Notes under the pieces: model-generated
Database searches by the model: none
Seen by the model: only the letters and a program-made list of their open reading frames with translations
What the model was told of the DNA's origin: nothing
Part shown: in pieces, positions 8,078 through 18,380 of the stretch
How positions within the stretch are numbered: position 1 is the stretch's first letter
Layout: every line of letters starts with the position of its first letter
Made by a program: the position numbers and the translations under genes
Origin: Muribaculaceae bacterium
GTDB taxonomy: Bacteria > Bacteroidota > Bacteroidia > Bacteroidales > Muribaculaceae
Length of the DNA stretch: 64,000 nucleotides
Assembly (NCBI GenBank): GCA_017396945.1
Contig: JAFQKI010000017.1
Coordinates: forward strand, 91,967-155,966
Reading direction: 5' to 3'

Positions 8078-9805
8078 ATGAATATACTTGAACTCAGTGA
8101 GCAGGAAATAGTGCGCCGCGGCAGCCTTGATGAAATGCGCAAAATGGGCATTGAGCCTTATCCCGCAGCCGAATATAAAGTCACCGGATATGCCGATGAG
8201 ATAAAAGAAACATTCAGCGATGACGCACCCCAACGCCAAGTGAGTGTTGCCGGTCGCATCATGAGCCGTCGCATCATGGGTAAAGCCTCTTTCATGGAGC
8301 TTCAAGACTCTTGCGGACGTATTCAAGTTTATATCAGTCGCGATGATCTTTGTCCTACCGAAAACAAAGACCTCTATAATGTCGTGTTCAAGAAACTTCT
8401 TGACATCGGCGACTTTGTAGGTATCGATGGCTATGTGTTCCGCACCCAAACGGGTGAAATCTCTGTCCACGCACAAAACCTCACTGTGCTCAGCAAATCA
8501 CTACGTCCACTCCCCATCGTGAAGGTGAAAGATGGTGTTACATACGATGCCTTTGATGACCCCGAATTGCGTTATCGTCGCCGCTATGTCGATCTCATCG
8601 TAAACGACGGAGTAAAAGACATTTTCATCAAGCGCAACAAGGTTTACACTTCAATGCGTAACTACTTCAACGACCACGGCTACATGGAAGTTGAAACCCC
8701 TATACTTCAATCAATCCCCGGTGGAGCCGCAGCTCGTCCATTCATCACTCACCACAATGCGCTTGACATCCCCTTATATTTGCGCATCGCCGATGAGTTA
8801 TATTTGAAACGTCTCATCGTAGGTGGGTTTGAGGGTGTTTATGAATTCTCTAAAAACTTCCGCAATGAGGGCATGGACCGTACCCATAATCCGGAGTTTA
8901 CTTGTATGGAAATCTATGTTTCCTACAAAGACTACAACTGGATGATGGATTTCACCGAAAAGATGCTTGAGAAAATCGCACTTGAAGTAAACGGCACTAC
9001 CCAAGTGAAAGTAGGCGACAACATCATCGACTTCAAAGCTCCATATAAGCGCGTGACAATGATTGACGCAATCAAAGAGTTTACAGGCATCGACATCGCC
9101 GGCATGGACGAAGTGCAATTGCGCGAAGTGTGTCACAAACTCGGCATCGAAGCCGATGAGACAATGGGTAAAGGCAAACTCATCGATGAAATTTTTGGTG
9201 AGAAATGTGAGGGTAACTATATCCAGCCCACATTTATCATCGACTATCCGATCGAAATGTCGCCGCTCACCAAGCGTCACCGCAACAACCCTGAATTGAC
9301 CGAACGTTTTGAACTCATGGTTAATGGCAAGGAGCTTGCCAACGCCTACTCTGAGCTCAACGACCCAATCGATCAATATGAACGCTTCGTTGAGCAAATG
9401 CGTCTTGCCGAGAAAGGTGATGATGAAGCAATGATTATTGACAAAGACTTCATCCGTGCTCTTGAATATGGCATGCCTCCTACATCAGGTATGGGTATCG
9501 GTATGGACCGACTTGTGATGTTGATGACCGGCCAAACCACAATCCAAGAAGTGCTTCTCTTCCCACAAATGCGTCCCGAAAAAGTGCAACGCCGCGACAG
9601 CGAAGATGCTTACACCGCTCTTGGAATACCAAGCGAATGGGTTGCGCCATTGCAGAAGGCCGGTATTTTCACAATCGAAATACTTGCCGGAGCAACCGGT
9701 GGCAAACTCCACCAAGACCTCTGTGGCATCAACAAAAAATACAAACTTGAATTAAAGAACCCCACTATCGACCAAGTAAACGAGTGGATTGAAAAAGCCA
9801 AATAA
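8078..9805 (+). CDS. lysS: Lysyl-tRNA synthetase, class II
   Basis: LysS charges tRNA-Lys with lysine. The 575-residue protein has an N-terminal OB-fold anticodon-binding domain (about 55-150, with [16 protein letters not shown]) and a class II catalytic core. Motif 2 is [15 protein letters not shown] near residue 265 and motif 3 is [12 protein letters not shown] near 470. About 70 residues extend past the core, ending in a helical region; such extensions occur in other Bacteroidales LysS proteins. It heads a probable lysS-gpsA unit, with gpsA 32 bases downstream. Confidence 0.97.
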   Translation: MNILELSEQEIVRRGSLDEMRKMGIEPYPAAEYKVTGYADEIKETFSDDAPQRQVSVAGRIMSRRIMGKASFMELQDSCGRIQVYISRDDLCPTENKDLYNVVFKKLLDIGDFVGIDGYVFRTQTGEISVHAQNLTVLSKSLRPLPIVKVKDGVTYDAFDDPELRYRRRYVDLIVNDGVKDIFIKRNKVYTSMRNYFNDHGYMEVETPILQSIPGGAAARPFITHHNALDIPLYLRIADELYLKRLIVGGFEGVYEFSKNFRNEGMDRTHNPEFTCMEIYVSYKDYNWMMDFTEKMLEKIALEVNGTTQVKVGDNIIDFKAPYKRVTMIDAIKEFTGIDIAGMDEVQLREVCHKLGIEADETMGKGKLIDEIFGEKCEGNYIQPTFIIDYPIEMSPLTKRHRNNPELTERFELMVNGKELANAYSELNDPIDQYERFVEQMRLAEKGDDEAMIIDKDFIRALEYGMPPTSGMGIGMDRLVMLMTGQTTIQEVLLFPQMRPEKVQRRDSEDAYTALGIPSEWVAPLQKAGIFTIEILAGATGGKLHQDLCGINKKYKLELKNPTIDQVNEWIEKAK

Positions 9806-9837
9806 AAAACATTATCAACTCCCAAACCGAGCAGATT

Positions 9838-10833
9838 ATGGATTTTCCGGGCAAAATAGCCGTCATGGGTGGTGGTAGTTGGGCAACCGCAATTGCCAAG
9901 CTATTACTACAAAACTGCGAAAGCATAACATGGTATATGCGCCGCGATGACCGCATAGAGGAATTTAAACGCAACAATCACAACCCCGCTTATTTGACAA
10001 ATGTGGAGTTTGACACAAAGCGCATTAACTTCTCAAGCGACATCAACCAAGTGTGCCAAGAATGTGACACGTTGATATTTGTCACACCATCACCCTATTT
10101 CAAAGACCACTTGGCAAAACTCACCGTTGACATCAGCAAAAAATCAATCGTTTCGGCAGTAAAAGGGATTGTTCCCGATGAAAACGAGTTGATTTCAACC
10201 TATATGGTAAAAAAATATGGCATCGAACGAGACCGGATGCTCGTCATAAGCGGACCATGCCATGCCGAAGAGGTCGCTCTCAACCGACCATCATACTTAA
10301 CCGTAGGCGGACACGACATTGAATATGCCGAAAAGTTTGCGAAGTGTGTGAGCGGGAAAAATACCCACACAATCACATCGACCGACATTGACGGCATCGA
10401 ATATGCCGCTGTACTCAAAAACGTATATGCCATTGCCGCCGGCATCGTGCATGGCGCAAAAATGGGTGACAACTTCGCCGCAATGTTAGTCGCCAACGCC
10501 ATTCGCGAGATGGAACGATTTGTAGATATCGTTGCGCCACTACCTCGTCAAATATGTGACTCGGTTTACCTTGGCGATCTGCTTGTCACATCTTATTCCC
10601 GCTTCAGTCGCAACCACAACTTCGGTTCACTCATAGGCAAAGGCTACTCTGTAACCGCCGCCAAAATGGAAATGGAACAAATTGCCGAAGGGTATTACGG
10701 AACACGTTGTATTCATGAGATAAACAAGCAATATGACGTCTCAATGCCAATTCTCAATGGCGTTTACGACATACTTTATCATCGTCAAAATGCCGAAAAA
10801 GCTATCCGCAAAATGGCTGAGACATTTATTTAA
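9838..10833 (+). CDS. gpsA: Glycerol-3-phosphate dehydrogenase [NAD(P)+]
   Basis: GpsA reduces dihydroxyacetone phosphate to sn-glycerol 3-phosphate for phospholipid synthesis. The 331-residue protein has the N-terminal Rossmann motif GGGSWATAIAKL (about 11-22), the substrate region SGPCHAEEVA, and the C-terminal helical domain with the catalytic Lys in AAVLKNVYAIAAGI. Length and motif order are normal. It follows lysS at 32 bases and precedes pgi, which has its own promoter box. Confidence 0.96.
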   Translation: MDFPGKIAVMGGGSWATAIAKLLLQNCESITWYMRRDDRIEEFKRNNHNPAYLTNVEFDTKRINFSSDINQVCQECDTLIFVTPSPYFKDHLAKLTVDISKKSIVSAVKGIVPDENELISTYMVKKYGIERDRMLVISGPCHAEEVALNRPSYLTVGGHDIEYAEKFAKCVSGKNTHTITSTDIDGIEYAAVLKNVYAIAAGIVHGAKMGDNFAAMLVANAIREMERFVDIVAPLPRQICDSVYLGDLLVTSYSRFSRNHNFGSLIGKGYSVTAAKMEMEQIAEGYYGTRCIHEINKQYDVSMPILNGVYDILYHRQNAEKAIRKMAETFI

Positions 10834-10859
10834 ATAACCACATATTATTGAACTTTTCA

Positions 10860-10867
10860 TATTTTTG
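10860..10867 (+). promoter_or_regulatory. -7 promoter box for pgi
   Basis: TATTTTTG fits TAnnTTTG, 24 bases upstream of the chosen pgi start, giving a leader of about 20 nt. Confidence 0.6.
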
Positions 10868-10891
10868 TATTCCTTTCAAAACATAACAACT

Positions 10892-12232
10892 ATGGACTCT
10901 ATCAAAATAAACATTAAAGATACTTTTGGGTGCATCACCGATACCGACATCAAAAGTCTTGATGCCGCAGCAGCCGATGGTCTTGCAAAACTCCATAACG
11001 GCAATGGTGCCGGCAACGATTTTCTCGGATGGCTCGACCTCCCATCTCGCACTCCCGCAACACTCATCAATGAGATTGAAGAAGTAGCGTCAACTTTGCG
11101 CCAAAATTGCGAAGTAGTTGTTGCTATCGGCATCGGGGGCAGCTACCTCGGAGCAAAAGCCGTTATCGAAGCATTGAGCGACTCTTTCGCGTCTTACAAA
11201 AACAACAACGACACTATCGTTCTTTTTGCCGGACAAAATATCGGTGAAGACTATCTATATGAACTTCAAAGCTACCTTAAAGATAAGAAATTTGGCATCA
11301 TCGTCATCTCAAAATCGGGGACAACTACCGAACCAGCTATCGCATTCCGTCTGTTAAAAGCACAACTTGAAACTCAAGTTGGCAAAGCAGAGGCGGCAAA
11401 ACGCATCGTAGCCATCACCGACGCTAAGCGTGGCGCATTACGACAATTGGCGACAGAAGAGGGCTACAAAACATTTGTAATTGATGACAATGTTGGCGGA
11501 CGTTTCTCTGTACTCAGTCCTGTCGGGCTTCTTCCAATTGCTGTTGCCGGCTTTGACATCAAAGCTCTTATGCAGGGAGCTGTTGAGATGGAAAATTCCA
11601 CCAAAGATCACTCCGCCGACAACATCACCGAAGTTTATGCCGTTACCCGCAACGCTCTTTATAACGCCGGGAAAAAAATAGAAATCCTTGTTAATTATAA
11701 TCCCAAACTGCACTACTTCGGCGAATGGTGGAAACAACTCTATGGCGAAAGCGAAGGTAAAGACCACAAAGGCATTTTCCCCGCATCGGTTGACAACTCT
11801 ACCGACCTACACTCTATGGGACAATGGATTCAAGATGGCGAACGCACTATATTTGAAACCGTATTGTCGGTCGAAAACCAAGCCCATGAAGTAGTCATCC
11901 CATCAGATGAAGCCAATCTCGACGGACTTAACTACATTGCCGGCAAACGCGTTGACGAAGTCAACAAAATGGCAGAACTTGGCACTCGCATCGCCCACAT
12001 CGATGGCGGAGTACCCAACTTGCTCATAACCATTCCCGCTCTCAAAGAGAAATATCTTGGACAACTCATTTATTTCTTTGAGAAAGCTTGTGGCATAAGT
12101 GGCTACATTCTTGACGTAAACCCATTCAATCAACCGGGAGTTGAAGATTACAAACGCAACATGTTTGCGCTTCTTGCAAAACCCGGATATGAAAAAGAAA
12201 CCGAAGCGATTAAATCTCGCATCAACGACTAA
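10892..12232 (+). CDS. pgi: Glucose-6-phosphate isomerase
   Basis: Pgi interconverts glucose 6-phosphate and fructose 6-phosphate. The 446-residue protein shows the phosphosugar-binding SIS pattern ([16 protein letters not shown] near 75 and [11 protein letters not shown] near 140), the catalytic region [11 protein letters not shown], and the C-terminal [15 protein letters not shown] chose the ATG at 10892 ([13 protein letters not shown]) over one nine codons upstream, because the promoter box at 10860-10867 would put the transcription start after the upstream ATG. A strong terminator follows the gene. Confidence 0.96.
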   Translation: MDSIKINIKDTFGCITDTDIKSLDAAAADGLAKLHNGNGAGNDFLGWLDLPSRTPATLINEIEEVASTLRQNCEVVVAIGIGGSYLGAKAVIEALSDSFASYKNNNDTIVLFAGQNIGEDYLYELQSYLKDKKFGIIVISKSGTTTEPAIAFRLLKAQLETQVGKAEAAKRIVAITDAKRGALRQLATEEGYKTFVIDDNVGGRFSVLSPVGLLPIAVAGFDIKALMQGAVEMENSTKDHSADNITEVYAVTRNALYNAGKKIEILVNYNPKLHYFGEWWKQLYGESEGKDHKGIFPASVDNSTDLHSMGQWIQDGERTIFETVLSVENQAHEVVIPSDEANLDGLNYIAGKRVDEVNKMAELGTRIAHIDGGVPNLLITIPALKEKYLGQLIYFFEKACGISGYILDVNPFNQPGVEDYKRNMFALLAKPGYEKETEAIKSRIND

Positions 12233-12269
12233 ATCGTCATCATACACCCACTTTGTGTATTAAAATATC

Positions 12270-12305
12270 ATGAGATGAGTTGAAAAATACTCATCTCATT
12301 TTTAT
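12270..12305 (+). terminator. Intrinsic terminator of pgi
   Basis: ATGAGATGAGT (12270-12280) pairs perfectly with ACTCATCTCAT (12289-12299), followed by a T run. A smaller 6-bp hairpin (ATACAC/GTGTAT) precedes it at about 12242-12260. Confidence 0.85.
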
Positions 12306-12352
12306 TATTCTACAATTTCCCCTTGAATTTTGCGTAATAACATAATTATTAG

Positions 12353-12360
12353 TAATTTTG
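12353..12360 (+). promoter_or_regulatory. -7 promoter box for rex
   Basis: TAATTTTG matches the consensus, 35 bases upstream of rex. No clear Rex-type TTGTGAA/TTCACAA dyad is visible beside it. Confidence 0.65.
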
Positions 12361-12394
12361 CTCAAAGTAATTTATTAAACTACCCCGACCTCTC

Positions 12395-13057
12395 ATGTCC
12401 GACAACCACAACTTAGCAAAAGAGCTACTGCCGGAACCCACACTACGTAGGCTCCCTTGGTATCTCGCATACGTCAGTCTGCTCAAATCCAAAGAAGTGG
12501 AGTATGTTTCTTCGACTCAAATTGCCAAAGAGCTTAACGTTGACGCTTCGCAAATTGCCAAAGACCTGTCGTTTCTCAGTGTGAAGGGGAAAACCCGCAT
12601 AGGATATAAGGTTGATCTTCTCGAACGCGAGCTACAAAACTTTCTCGGGTTCAAGAAAGGTCACAACGCTGTGATTGTAGGTGTAGGATCACTTGGCGCC
12701 GCACTCATCCAAGACTCCGGATTATCACATTATGGATTAAATATCGTTGCAGGATTTGATGTCAACCCCGAAATCATCGGACAAGAAATGTGTAACGTAC
12801 CTATATATGACATCAGCGAGTTAGAGAAAAAACGCAAAAAATTGCGTGCCGAGATAGGGATTATCACAGTTCCCGTCGAAAGCGCACAAGACGTTGCCGA
12901 TCTAATGATTGCCTCCGGCATAAAAGCTTTATGGAACTTCACTCCGTTCCGCATCAGAGTGGCAGCCGAAGATGTCGTGATACAAAACACCTCTATCTAC
13001 TCACACCTCGCCGTGATGTATAACCGATTAGGGGTAAAATTAAGACAGACACAATGA
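12395..13057 (+). CDS. rex: Redox-sensing transcriptional repressor Rex
   Basis: Rex is a dimeric repressor that senses the NADH/NAD+ ratio and controls fermentation and respiration genes. The 220-residue protein has an N-terminal winged helix (about 15-85, with STQIAKELNVDASQIAKDLSFL as recognition region) and a C-terminal Rossmann domain with GVGSLGAAL at about 96-104 and FDVNPEIIG. A C-terminal swapped helix ends the protein. Its stop overlaps the next start by 4 bases (ATGA), indicating translational coupling to the FAH-like protein. Confidence 0.95.
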   Translation: MSDNHNLAKELLPEPTLRRLPWYLAYVSLLKSKEVEYVSSTQIAKELNVDASQIAKDLSFLSVKGKTRIGYKVDLLERELQNFLGFKKGHNAVIVGVGSLGAALIQDSGLSHYGLNIVAGFDVNPEIIGQEMCNVPIYDISELEKKRKKLRAEIGIITVPVESAQDVADLMIASGIKALWNFTPFRIRVAAEDVVIQNTSIYSHLAVMYNRLGVKLRQTQ

Positions 13058-13620
13058 AAATTATCGCTATAAACAGAGATATAGACTCCCATTTGCAACT
13101 GCCGTTATCGCTCGACATCATCCCCGACTCGGCGATAATCAAAGATGGCAAACCATTCTTCGTGCCCGACTATGCCGAAGGTGGCATCTATTACCCGGCA
13201 ATCGCGTTCAGAGTAAACCGTTTGGGCAAAAACATCGCGCCACGATTTGCGTGCCGATACTACGATGCGATAACTCTTGCGTTACGCACAGTCCCAACCA
13301 CTCTAATCAACCAACTACAAAAAAATCAATATACCTCAGCATTAGCGACATCATTTGACGGCTCATTGATACTTGGTGATTGGTTGCAACTCCCCGAAAC
13401 TTCTGATTTCTCAATCAGCATTGGAGAAAACACGTTTCATGTTGACTACAACAAATTGCAAATAGACAATATCATCTCTGAACTAAGCCACTACATGACA
13501 CTGAAAATTGGCGACATCATCATCGCCGGATCAATCCCATCGCAATATGACATAGAGATAGATTCACGTGTGACCGCCTCTTTCTCAGAAATCAATTGCA
13601 TTGATTTCAAATTTAAATAA
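13054..13620 (+). CDS. Degenerate FAH-fold protein (probable pseudoenzyme) coupled to Rex
   Basis: This 188-residue protein resembles the fumarylacetoacetate hydrolase (FAH) family, seen in DSAIIKDGKPFFVPDY, FRVNRLGKNIAPRFACRYYDAIT, and the later LKIGDIIIAG. Active members carry a metal site made of a Glu-x-Glu pair in a HYExE motif and an Asp in a TARD motif. Here the same positions read IYYPAIAF and LRTVPTTL, so all three acidic ligands are missing, and the protein is shorter than the usual 200-220 residues. I infer a non-catalytic homologue, perhaps a binding or scaffold protein. It is translationally coupled to rex (4-base overlap) and followed by porU after 27 bases. The alignment is from memory of the family and needs checking. 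Confidence 0.65.
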   Translation: MKIIAINRDIDSHLQLPLSLDIIPDSAIIKDGKPFFVPDYAEGGIYYPAIAFRVNRLGKNIAPRFACRYYDAITLALRTVPTTLINQLQKNQYTSALATSFDGSLILGDWLQLPETSDFSISIGENTFHVDYNKLQIDNIISELSHYMTLKIGDIIIAGSIPSQYDIEIDSRVTASFSEINCIDFKFK

Positions 13621-13647
13621 CTCTCCACCACAATATAACTTACGATT

Positions 13648-16600
13648 ATGCGCAACTTTAATTTCTACCGACTGATATTGGCTTGTATCGCCACATTGTT
13701 CATAGGTTTCACAACCAATGCCTATGTCGCAACCTATTACACCGCGACATCCAAACTCAGTACCGGACGTTGGGTTAAAATCAAAATCTCACAAACCGGT
13801 ATGCACCAGATAACCTATGACCAACTACGTGAGATGGGGTTCTCCGACCCTTCAGCAGTTAGCGTCTATGGCTATGGAGGCTTATTACTCTCACCCGACG
13901 AATTCAGCTCATCACTTCCCGACGATCTCCCGGCGCAACCGGTCTATCGCACCGATGACAAAATCATTTTCTATGGCGAAGCCGACTTCCGTGCCGACGT
14001 TGGCAACACCGCCGGAAACGTAAACATACACCGCAACTACTATTCCCGCGAAGGATACTATTTCCTAAGCGAAGATGCCACACAAAAGTCAACCGCACCT
14101 TCGTTTATCAGCTTCCGCACCAATAATACCATGACTCGATTGTACCACACTTCGTTGCTCTATTTCGAGCCTGAGATTGAAAACCCTGCCGATGGCGGAG
14201 CCCTATTCTTTGGAACCAGATTTGCCGACGAACCGATACAGACAGTAACATTCTGTGCTCCCGACCCCTACGATCCTGCAGGTCAACTCGCCTCATTTAA
14301 ATACAACTTCATTGCGAAAAGTTCGCCCGAAATGCCTATGAGCGTAGCATTTCCCACCGATGTCACTGTTGATAATTACCTAAACGAAGCCGCCCCACGC
14401 ATCACCTCCGCCAGCGTAACCCACTACTCTGCCGGCAAAGGCAACGCCTCTTTCTACATGAGAGAAAATGGCGACAGCATCTACACTTTCACTTTCTCAA
14501 TCCCGACAGGGTTCAACCCATCTTATGCCGCGCTCGACAATGCCCACATGAGCTACTCGCGCATAAACAACGTAGCCGGACGCGCCCAACTTCCTATGAC
14601 TTTTATATCAGTCAATCAAAACATCAACTTCGTCATCAGTGGAGCCAATGTCAACACCATCGTATGGAACGTCACCAATCCTCTCAATATCACAAGACAT
14701 CGTGCCGTTTATACCGACTCGGTTCAAACCCTGACCGGTTCATTTGAGAAAACCTACAGCTACTCTACCACAGGACATGCCAGACTCATCGCATTTGACC
14801 CTACAAAAGAACTATATAAAGTTGAGTATGTTGAAGAGGTTGCCAACCAAAATCTCCACATGAATGCGGCTCCCGACATGCTCATCATCACCAACGATGA
14901 GTGTCAACCCTATGCCGAACGTCTTGCCCAAGCCCACAAGACCTATCAAAACCTTGACGTCTTGGTTGTAAATCAAACCCAAATTTTCAACGAGTTTTCA
15001 TCAGGAACGCCATCGGCAATGGGATACCGACGTTTTGCCAAAATGTTCTATGACCGCAACTCCTCTAAATTCAAGTATCTGCTGTTGTTTGGCAATGGCA
15101 TCTATGACAATAGAGGTATCATTTACTCAAGCAAAGGTCGATTATTAACTTATCAGACAAAGTCAATCGATGATGCCGACAGCCCCATTACGGCCTACTG
15201 CGCCGATTCATACTTCGGTAAACTAAACGACTCATACACTCCCGACTACATCTACAACCAAGAGATGTCGATTGCAGTCGGACGCATTCCCGCCGGATCA
15301 GGTGGCGACGCAAGCACTACCATCGATAAAATCATTGATTATCTACAAAACCCGCCTACTATCGCCTCTCGCAATCGTGCGTTACTACTCTCCGACGACG
15401 AGGACAACAATAGCCACTTATCTCAGTCACAAGCCATTGCCGACGAGATCTTAGCTTGCGCCCCCGCAACAACCATTACTCGCGTTTACAACTCCATGTA
15501 CCCTATACCCAACAATGACGCCAAAGAGTTCCGTAGCGCGGTCAAGCAAGCCTTGTATTTGGGACAAAGCTACTTCTGCTACTCTGGTCACGGCAAACCC
15601 GAAGCATTTGCCGGAGAGACACTTTGGAGTAAACGTTATGTTGAAGAGACCGAGTACTCTTACTATCCAATAGCATTATTGGCAACCTGCGACTCCTACT
15701 CTTTTGACCGCGACGACGACGGCATCGCCGAAAACATGCTATTTAAGCGCAATGGAGGTATGATTGCAGTAGTTGGCGCAAGTCGTACCGTATATAAAGA
15801 CTACAACCACTTTGTCAGCCTGGCTTTTGCATCAGAGGTTTTCAACGCCAAAAGAAACACTATGATTGGCGACGCCTATCGCAACGCCCACAACAAAGTC
15901 GTAATAGGATCAATGAGAGAACTTGGAGTAAACACAATGTGCTTCAACCTTGCCGGCGACCCCGCATTACCCATCTATTGCGCCGACTACAATGTCGAAA
16001 CCTCTACAATAAACAGTGAAGACGCCACAGCCTCAACCACATTTGAACTTTATCCTCTCGCCAATAACATAATCTCCGGACAAATCATCGACAATAACGG
16101 TGATTTGATTTCCGGCTTTAACGGAACTATTACGTTGTCTCTTTATGAAGCTCCCGACACGGTTCTCACCTATGAACGTGGTTCTAACCCTGTTGACCCA
16201 TCTGTAATTGTGGTGTGCGACGAAGACCTTTTGGCTGAGACATCAACGGCAGTAGTTAACGGAAAATTCTCCACTAGACTCGCAATACCCGCGCCACAAC
16301 GTCCCGGAGTCTCTAACCGCCTTACTTATTATGCCATTACCGACGATAAATCAGTCAGAGCTACCGGCATTTACAACAACATTATACTCGCTGAGTACAA
16401 TTCCGAAATGGCAGTTACCGACAATGACGCTCCGGTGATTTCTGAATGCTATATTGACAATCCCACATTCGCCGATGGCGATTATGTAAATGCCGATGTA
16501 ACATTGTTTGCCACAATACAACCCGATGCCTCGGGATTGAACATATCTACCGGCACACTCGGACAAACAACAAAGTTAACACTCGACGGCAAATTATCTT

Positions 16601-17049
16601 ATCCTGAAATCCGAAACTGTCTTGTTTCAGACCAAGACGGAGTGATTACAATCCAGTTCCCCGTGACCGAGCTTTCCGATGGTCGTCACACCTTAACCCT
16701 TTCTGTCGCCGACAATGCCGGGAACCGCGCCACACGCACAATCTCTTTTGTTGTCATAAATCGCTCGGCCCAAGCGACTTTAACCATTGAAGAAAAACCA
16801 GCACGTACCGAAGCCAACTTATCACTTTCTCACAATTTCTCAGAAGAACCTTCAGGACGACTCGTCATCGAGGACAACAATGGTAACACCGTCTTTTCTA
16901 AAGAAAACTGCACATTCCCCTACACATGGAATCTGCAAGATGCCACAGGAAATCGTCTTCCCGACGGCAATTACAAAGCCTATGTAATTCTTAATGGAGG
17001 AAAACAATATGGCAATACCCCAAAAACCGGAATTGTGATTATAAAATAA
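13648..17049 (+). CDS. porU: Type IX secretion system sortase PorU (C25 family)
   Basis: PorU sits on the cell surface, removes the C-terminal sorting domain of T9SS cargo and attaches the cargo to A-LPS. The 1133-residue protein has a signal peptide (about 1-25), an N-terminal beta domain, and a gingipain-like C25 domain with His648 in YSGHG and Cys681 in LATCDSY, the expected catalytic pair at normal spacing. Beta-sandwich domains follow, and the C-terminus has the FlgD-like pattern DATGNRLPDGNYKAYV. A perfect 19-bp terminator follows. In many Bacteroidota porV lies next to porU; here the next gene is asnA. C25-fold family membership is secure. Assignment as the sortase rather than another gingipain-like protein rests on length and overall layout. 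Confidence 0.88.
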   Translation: MRNFNFYRLILACIATLFIGFTTNAYVATYYTATSKLSTGRWVKIKISQTGMHQITYDQLREMGFSDPSAVSVYGYGGLLLSPDEFSSSLPDDLPAQPVYRTDDKIIFYGEADFRADVGNTAGNVNIHRNYYSREGYYFLSEDATQKSTAPSFISFRTNNTMTRLYHTSLLYFEPEIENPADGGALFFGTRFADEPIQTVTFCAPDPYDPAGQLASFKYNFIAKSSPEMPMSVAFPTDVTVDNYLNEAAPRITSASVTHYSAGKGNASFYMRENGDSIYTFTFSIPTGFNPSYAALDNAHMSYSRINNVAGRAQLPMTFISVNQNINFVISGANVNTIVWNVTNPLNITRHRAVYTDSVQTLTGSFEKTYSYSTTGHARLIAFDPTKELYKVEYVEEVANQNLHMNAAPDMLIITNDECQPYAERLAQAHKTYQNLDVLVVNQTQIFNEFSSGTPSAMGYRRFAKMFYDRNSSKFKYLLLFGNGIYDNRGIIYSSKGRLLTYQTKSIDDADSPITAYCADSYFGKLNDSYTPDYIYNQEMSIAVGRIPAGSGGDASTTIDKIIDYLQNPPTIASRNRALLLSDDEDNNSHLSQSQAIADEILACAPATTITRVYNSMYPIPNNDAKEFRSAVKQALYLGQSYFCYSGHGKPEAFAGETLWSKRYVEETEYSYYPIALLATCDSYSFDRDDDGIAENMLFKRNGGMIAVVGASRTVYKDYNHFVSLAFASEVFNAKRNTMIGDAYRNAHNKVVIGSMRELGVNTMCFNLAGDPALPIYCADYNVETSTINSEDATASTTFELYPLANNIISGQIIDNNGDLISGFNGTITLSLYEAPDTVLTYERGSNPVDPSVIVVCDEDLLAETSTAVVNGKFSTRLAIPAPQRPGVSNRLTYYAITDDKSVRATGIYNNIILAEYNSEMAVTDNDAPVISECYIDNPTFADGDYVNADVTLFATIQPDASGLNISTGTLGQTTKLTLDGKLSYPEIRNCLVSDQDGVITIQFPVTELSDGRHTLTLSVADNAGNRATRTISFVVINRSAQATLTIEEKPARTEANLSLSHNFSEEPSGRLVIEDNNGNTVFSKENCTFPYTWNLQDATGNRLPDGNYKAYVILNGGKQYGNTPKTGIVIIK

Positions 17050-17063
17050 ATTTGACACATACC

Positions 17064-17110
17064 AAGCTAAAAATGCTCTCACACATCACCAGTGAGAGCA
17101 TTTTTAGCTT
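17064..17110. terminator. Bidirectional intrinsic terminator after porU
   Basis: A perfect 19-bp stem (17064-17082 with 17092-17110) with a 9-nt loop contains A5 in the left arm and T5 in the right arm, so it can work on either strand. Here it closes the rex-porU unit. Confidence 0.88.
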
Positions 17111-17159
17111 AAAACTTACATTTTGATAGCAAATCTTAGGTAATTATGGAAATTTGTAT

Positions 17160-17167
17160 TACCTTTG
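17160..17167 (+). promoter_or_regulatory. -7 promoter box for asnA
   Basis: TACCTTTG matches the consensus, 28 bases upstream of asnA. Confidence 0.7.
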
Positions 17168-17195
17168 TCGCATTATTTAAAATTTAGACATCCTC

Positions 17196-18230
17196 ATGGC
17201 TTTAATTTTACCCAAGAAATATAAACGTAAATTACTCCCCGAAACAACAGAAGTTGCGATTAAAGATATAAAAGTTGCTTTTCAAGAAAAGCTCGCTAAT
17301 GCTCTTAATCTGCGCCGCGTCACGGCTCCATTGTTTGTTCTCTCGGGCACAGGCCTCAACGACGACCTTAATGGAGTGGAAAGTCCTGTATCATTCAATA
17401 TCCAATGTATGGGAGACCGTCGTGCTGAGGTTGTTCACTCTTTGGCTAAATGGAAGCGCACAAAACTTGGCGCTTACGACATCGCTCCTGGTTATGGGCT
17501 ATATACCGACATGAACGCCATCCGCGCCTGTGAGGAACTTGACAATCTCCACTCCCTTTATGTTGACCAATGGGACTGGGAACAAGCCATCAACCCCGAA
17601 GATCGCAACCTCGACTACCTAAAAAACACCGTAGAGAAAATATATAATGCCGTCAGAGAAACCGAATTGATGATTTATCGTCAATTCCCCCATATAACTC
17701 CCATCCTGCCTGAAAAAATAAAGTTTATCCACTCTGAGGAACTTTTGCAAGAATACCCAAATCTCGATTCTAAAAACCGAGAAGCCGAGATTGCCAAGAG
17801 ATATGGCGCGGTATTCATCATAGGAATTGGGAATAAACTTTCTAACGGAGAACCTCACGACGGACGAGCTCCCGACTATGACGATTGGATTACCCCCAAC
17901 TCCGATGGATATGTCGGATTAAATGGAGACATGATCTTCTGGAACCCCATACTCCAATGCCCATTTGAACTATCTTCAATGGGGATAAGAGTCCAGCCCG
18001 AATCTCTCATGGCTCAACTCAAAGAACGTGGCTGCGAAGAACGAGCTCAATTCAAATTTCATCAATCCCTCATCAACGGAGAATTACCGGCATCTATCGG
18101 TGGAGGCATCGGACAAAGTCGCTTATGCATGTTCATCCTTCAAAAAGCCCATGTCGGAGAAGTTCAAGCAAGCATTTGGCCCGAAGAACAAATCGCACAA
18201 TGCGCCACAGCCGGCATTGAACTCATTTAA
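17196..18230 (+). CDS. asnA: Aspartate-ammonia ligase (asparagine synthetase A)
   Basis: AsnA makes asparagine from aspartate, ammonia and ATP and is a relative of class II aminoacyl-tRNA synthetases. The 344-residue protein has family motifs VTAPLFVLSGTGLNDDL, SFNIQCMGDRRAEVVHSLAKWKR split over about residues 65-95, LYVDQWDWE, and GGGIGQSRLCMF near the C-terminus (class II motif 3 equivalent). Length matches the family. It is a single-gene unit with its own promoter and terminator. Confidence 0.96.
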   Translation: MALILPKKYKRKLLPETTEVAIKDIKVAFQEKLANALNLRRVTAPLFVLSGTGLNDDLNGVESPVSFNIQCMGDRRAEVVHSLAKWKRTKLGAYDIAPGYGLYTDMNAIRACEELDNLHSLYVDQWDWEQAINPEDRNLDYLKNTVEKIYNAVRETELMIYRQFPHITPILPEKIKFIHSEELLQEYPNLDSKNREAEIAKRYGAVFIIGIGNKLSNGEPHDGRAPDYDDWITPNSDGYVGLNGDMIFWNPILQCPFELSSMGIRVQPESLMAQLKERGCEERAQFKFHQSLINGELPASIGGGIGQSRLCMFILQKAHVGEVQASIWPEEQIAQCATAGIELI

Positions 18231-18261
18231 TTCTATTTACAACTCTACAATCAACCATTCT

Positions 18262-18296
18262 AAAGTCTCAAGTCAATCGATTTGGGACTTTTTCAT
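18262..18296 (+). terminator. Intrinsic terminator of asnA
   Basis: AAAGTCTCAA (18262-18271) pairs with TTGGGACTTT (18282-18291) with one G-U pair, followed by TTC and further T. A weaker candidate than others in the window. Confidence 0.65.
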
Positions 18297-18361
18297 TGTA
18301 CTCCACCATTAATTCCAAACTTTTATATCTAACTTGTGTGGTAGAACTGAAATTTTCTTTG

Positions 18362-18369
18362 TAAATTTG
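18362..18369 (+). promoter_or_regulatory. -7 promoter box for pheT
   Basis: TAAATTTG matches the consensus, 61 bases upstream of the pheT start. Confidence 0.7.
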
Positions 18370-18380
18370 CACTGATTATC

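Noticed and set aside
8798..9397. Open frame of 199 codons on the minus strand inside lysS
   Set aside because: It is antisense to a highly conserved synthetase gene, shows no recognisable domain, and arises from the codon bias of lysS.
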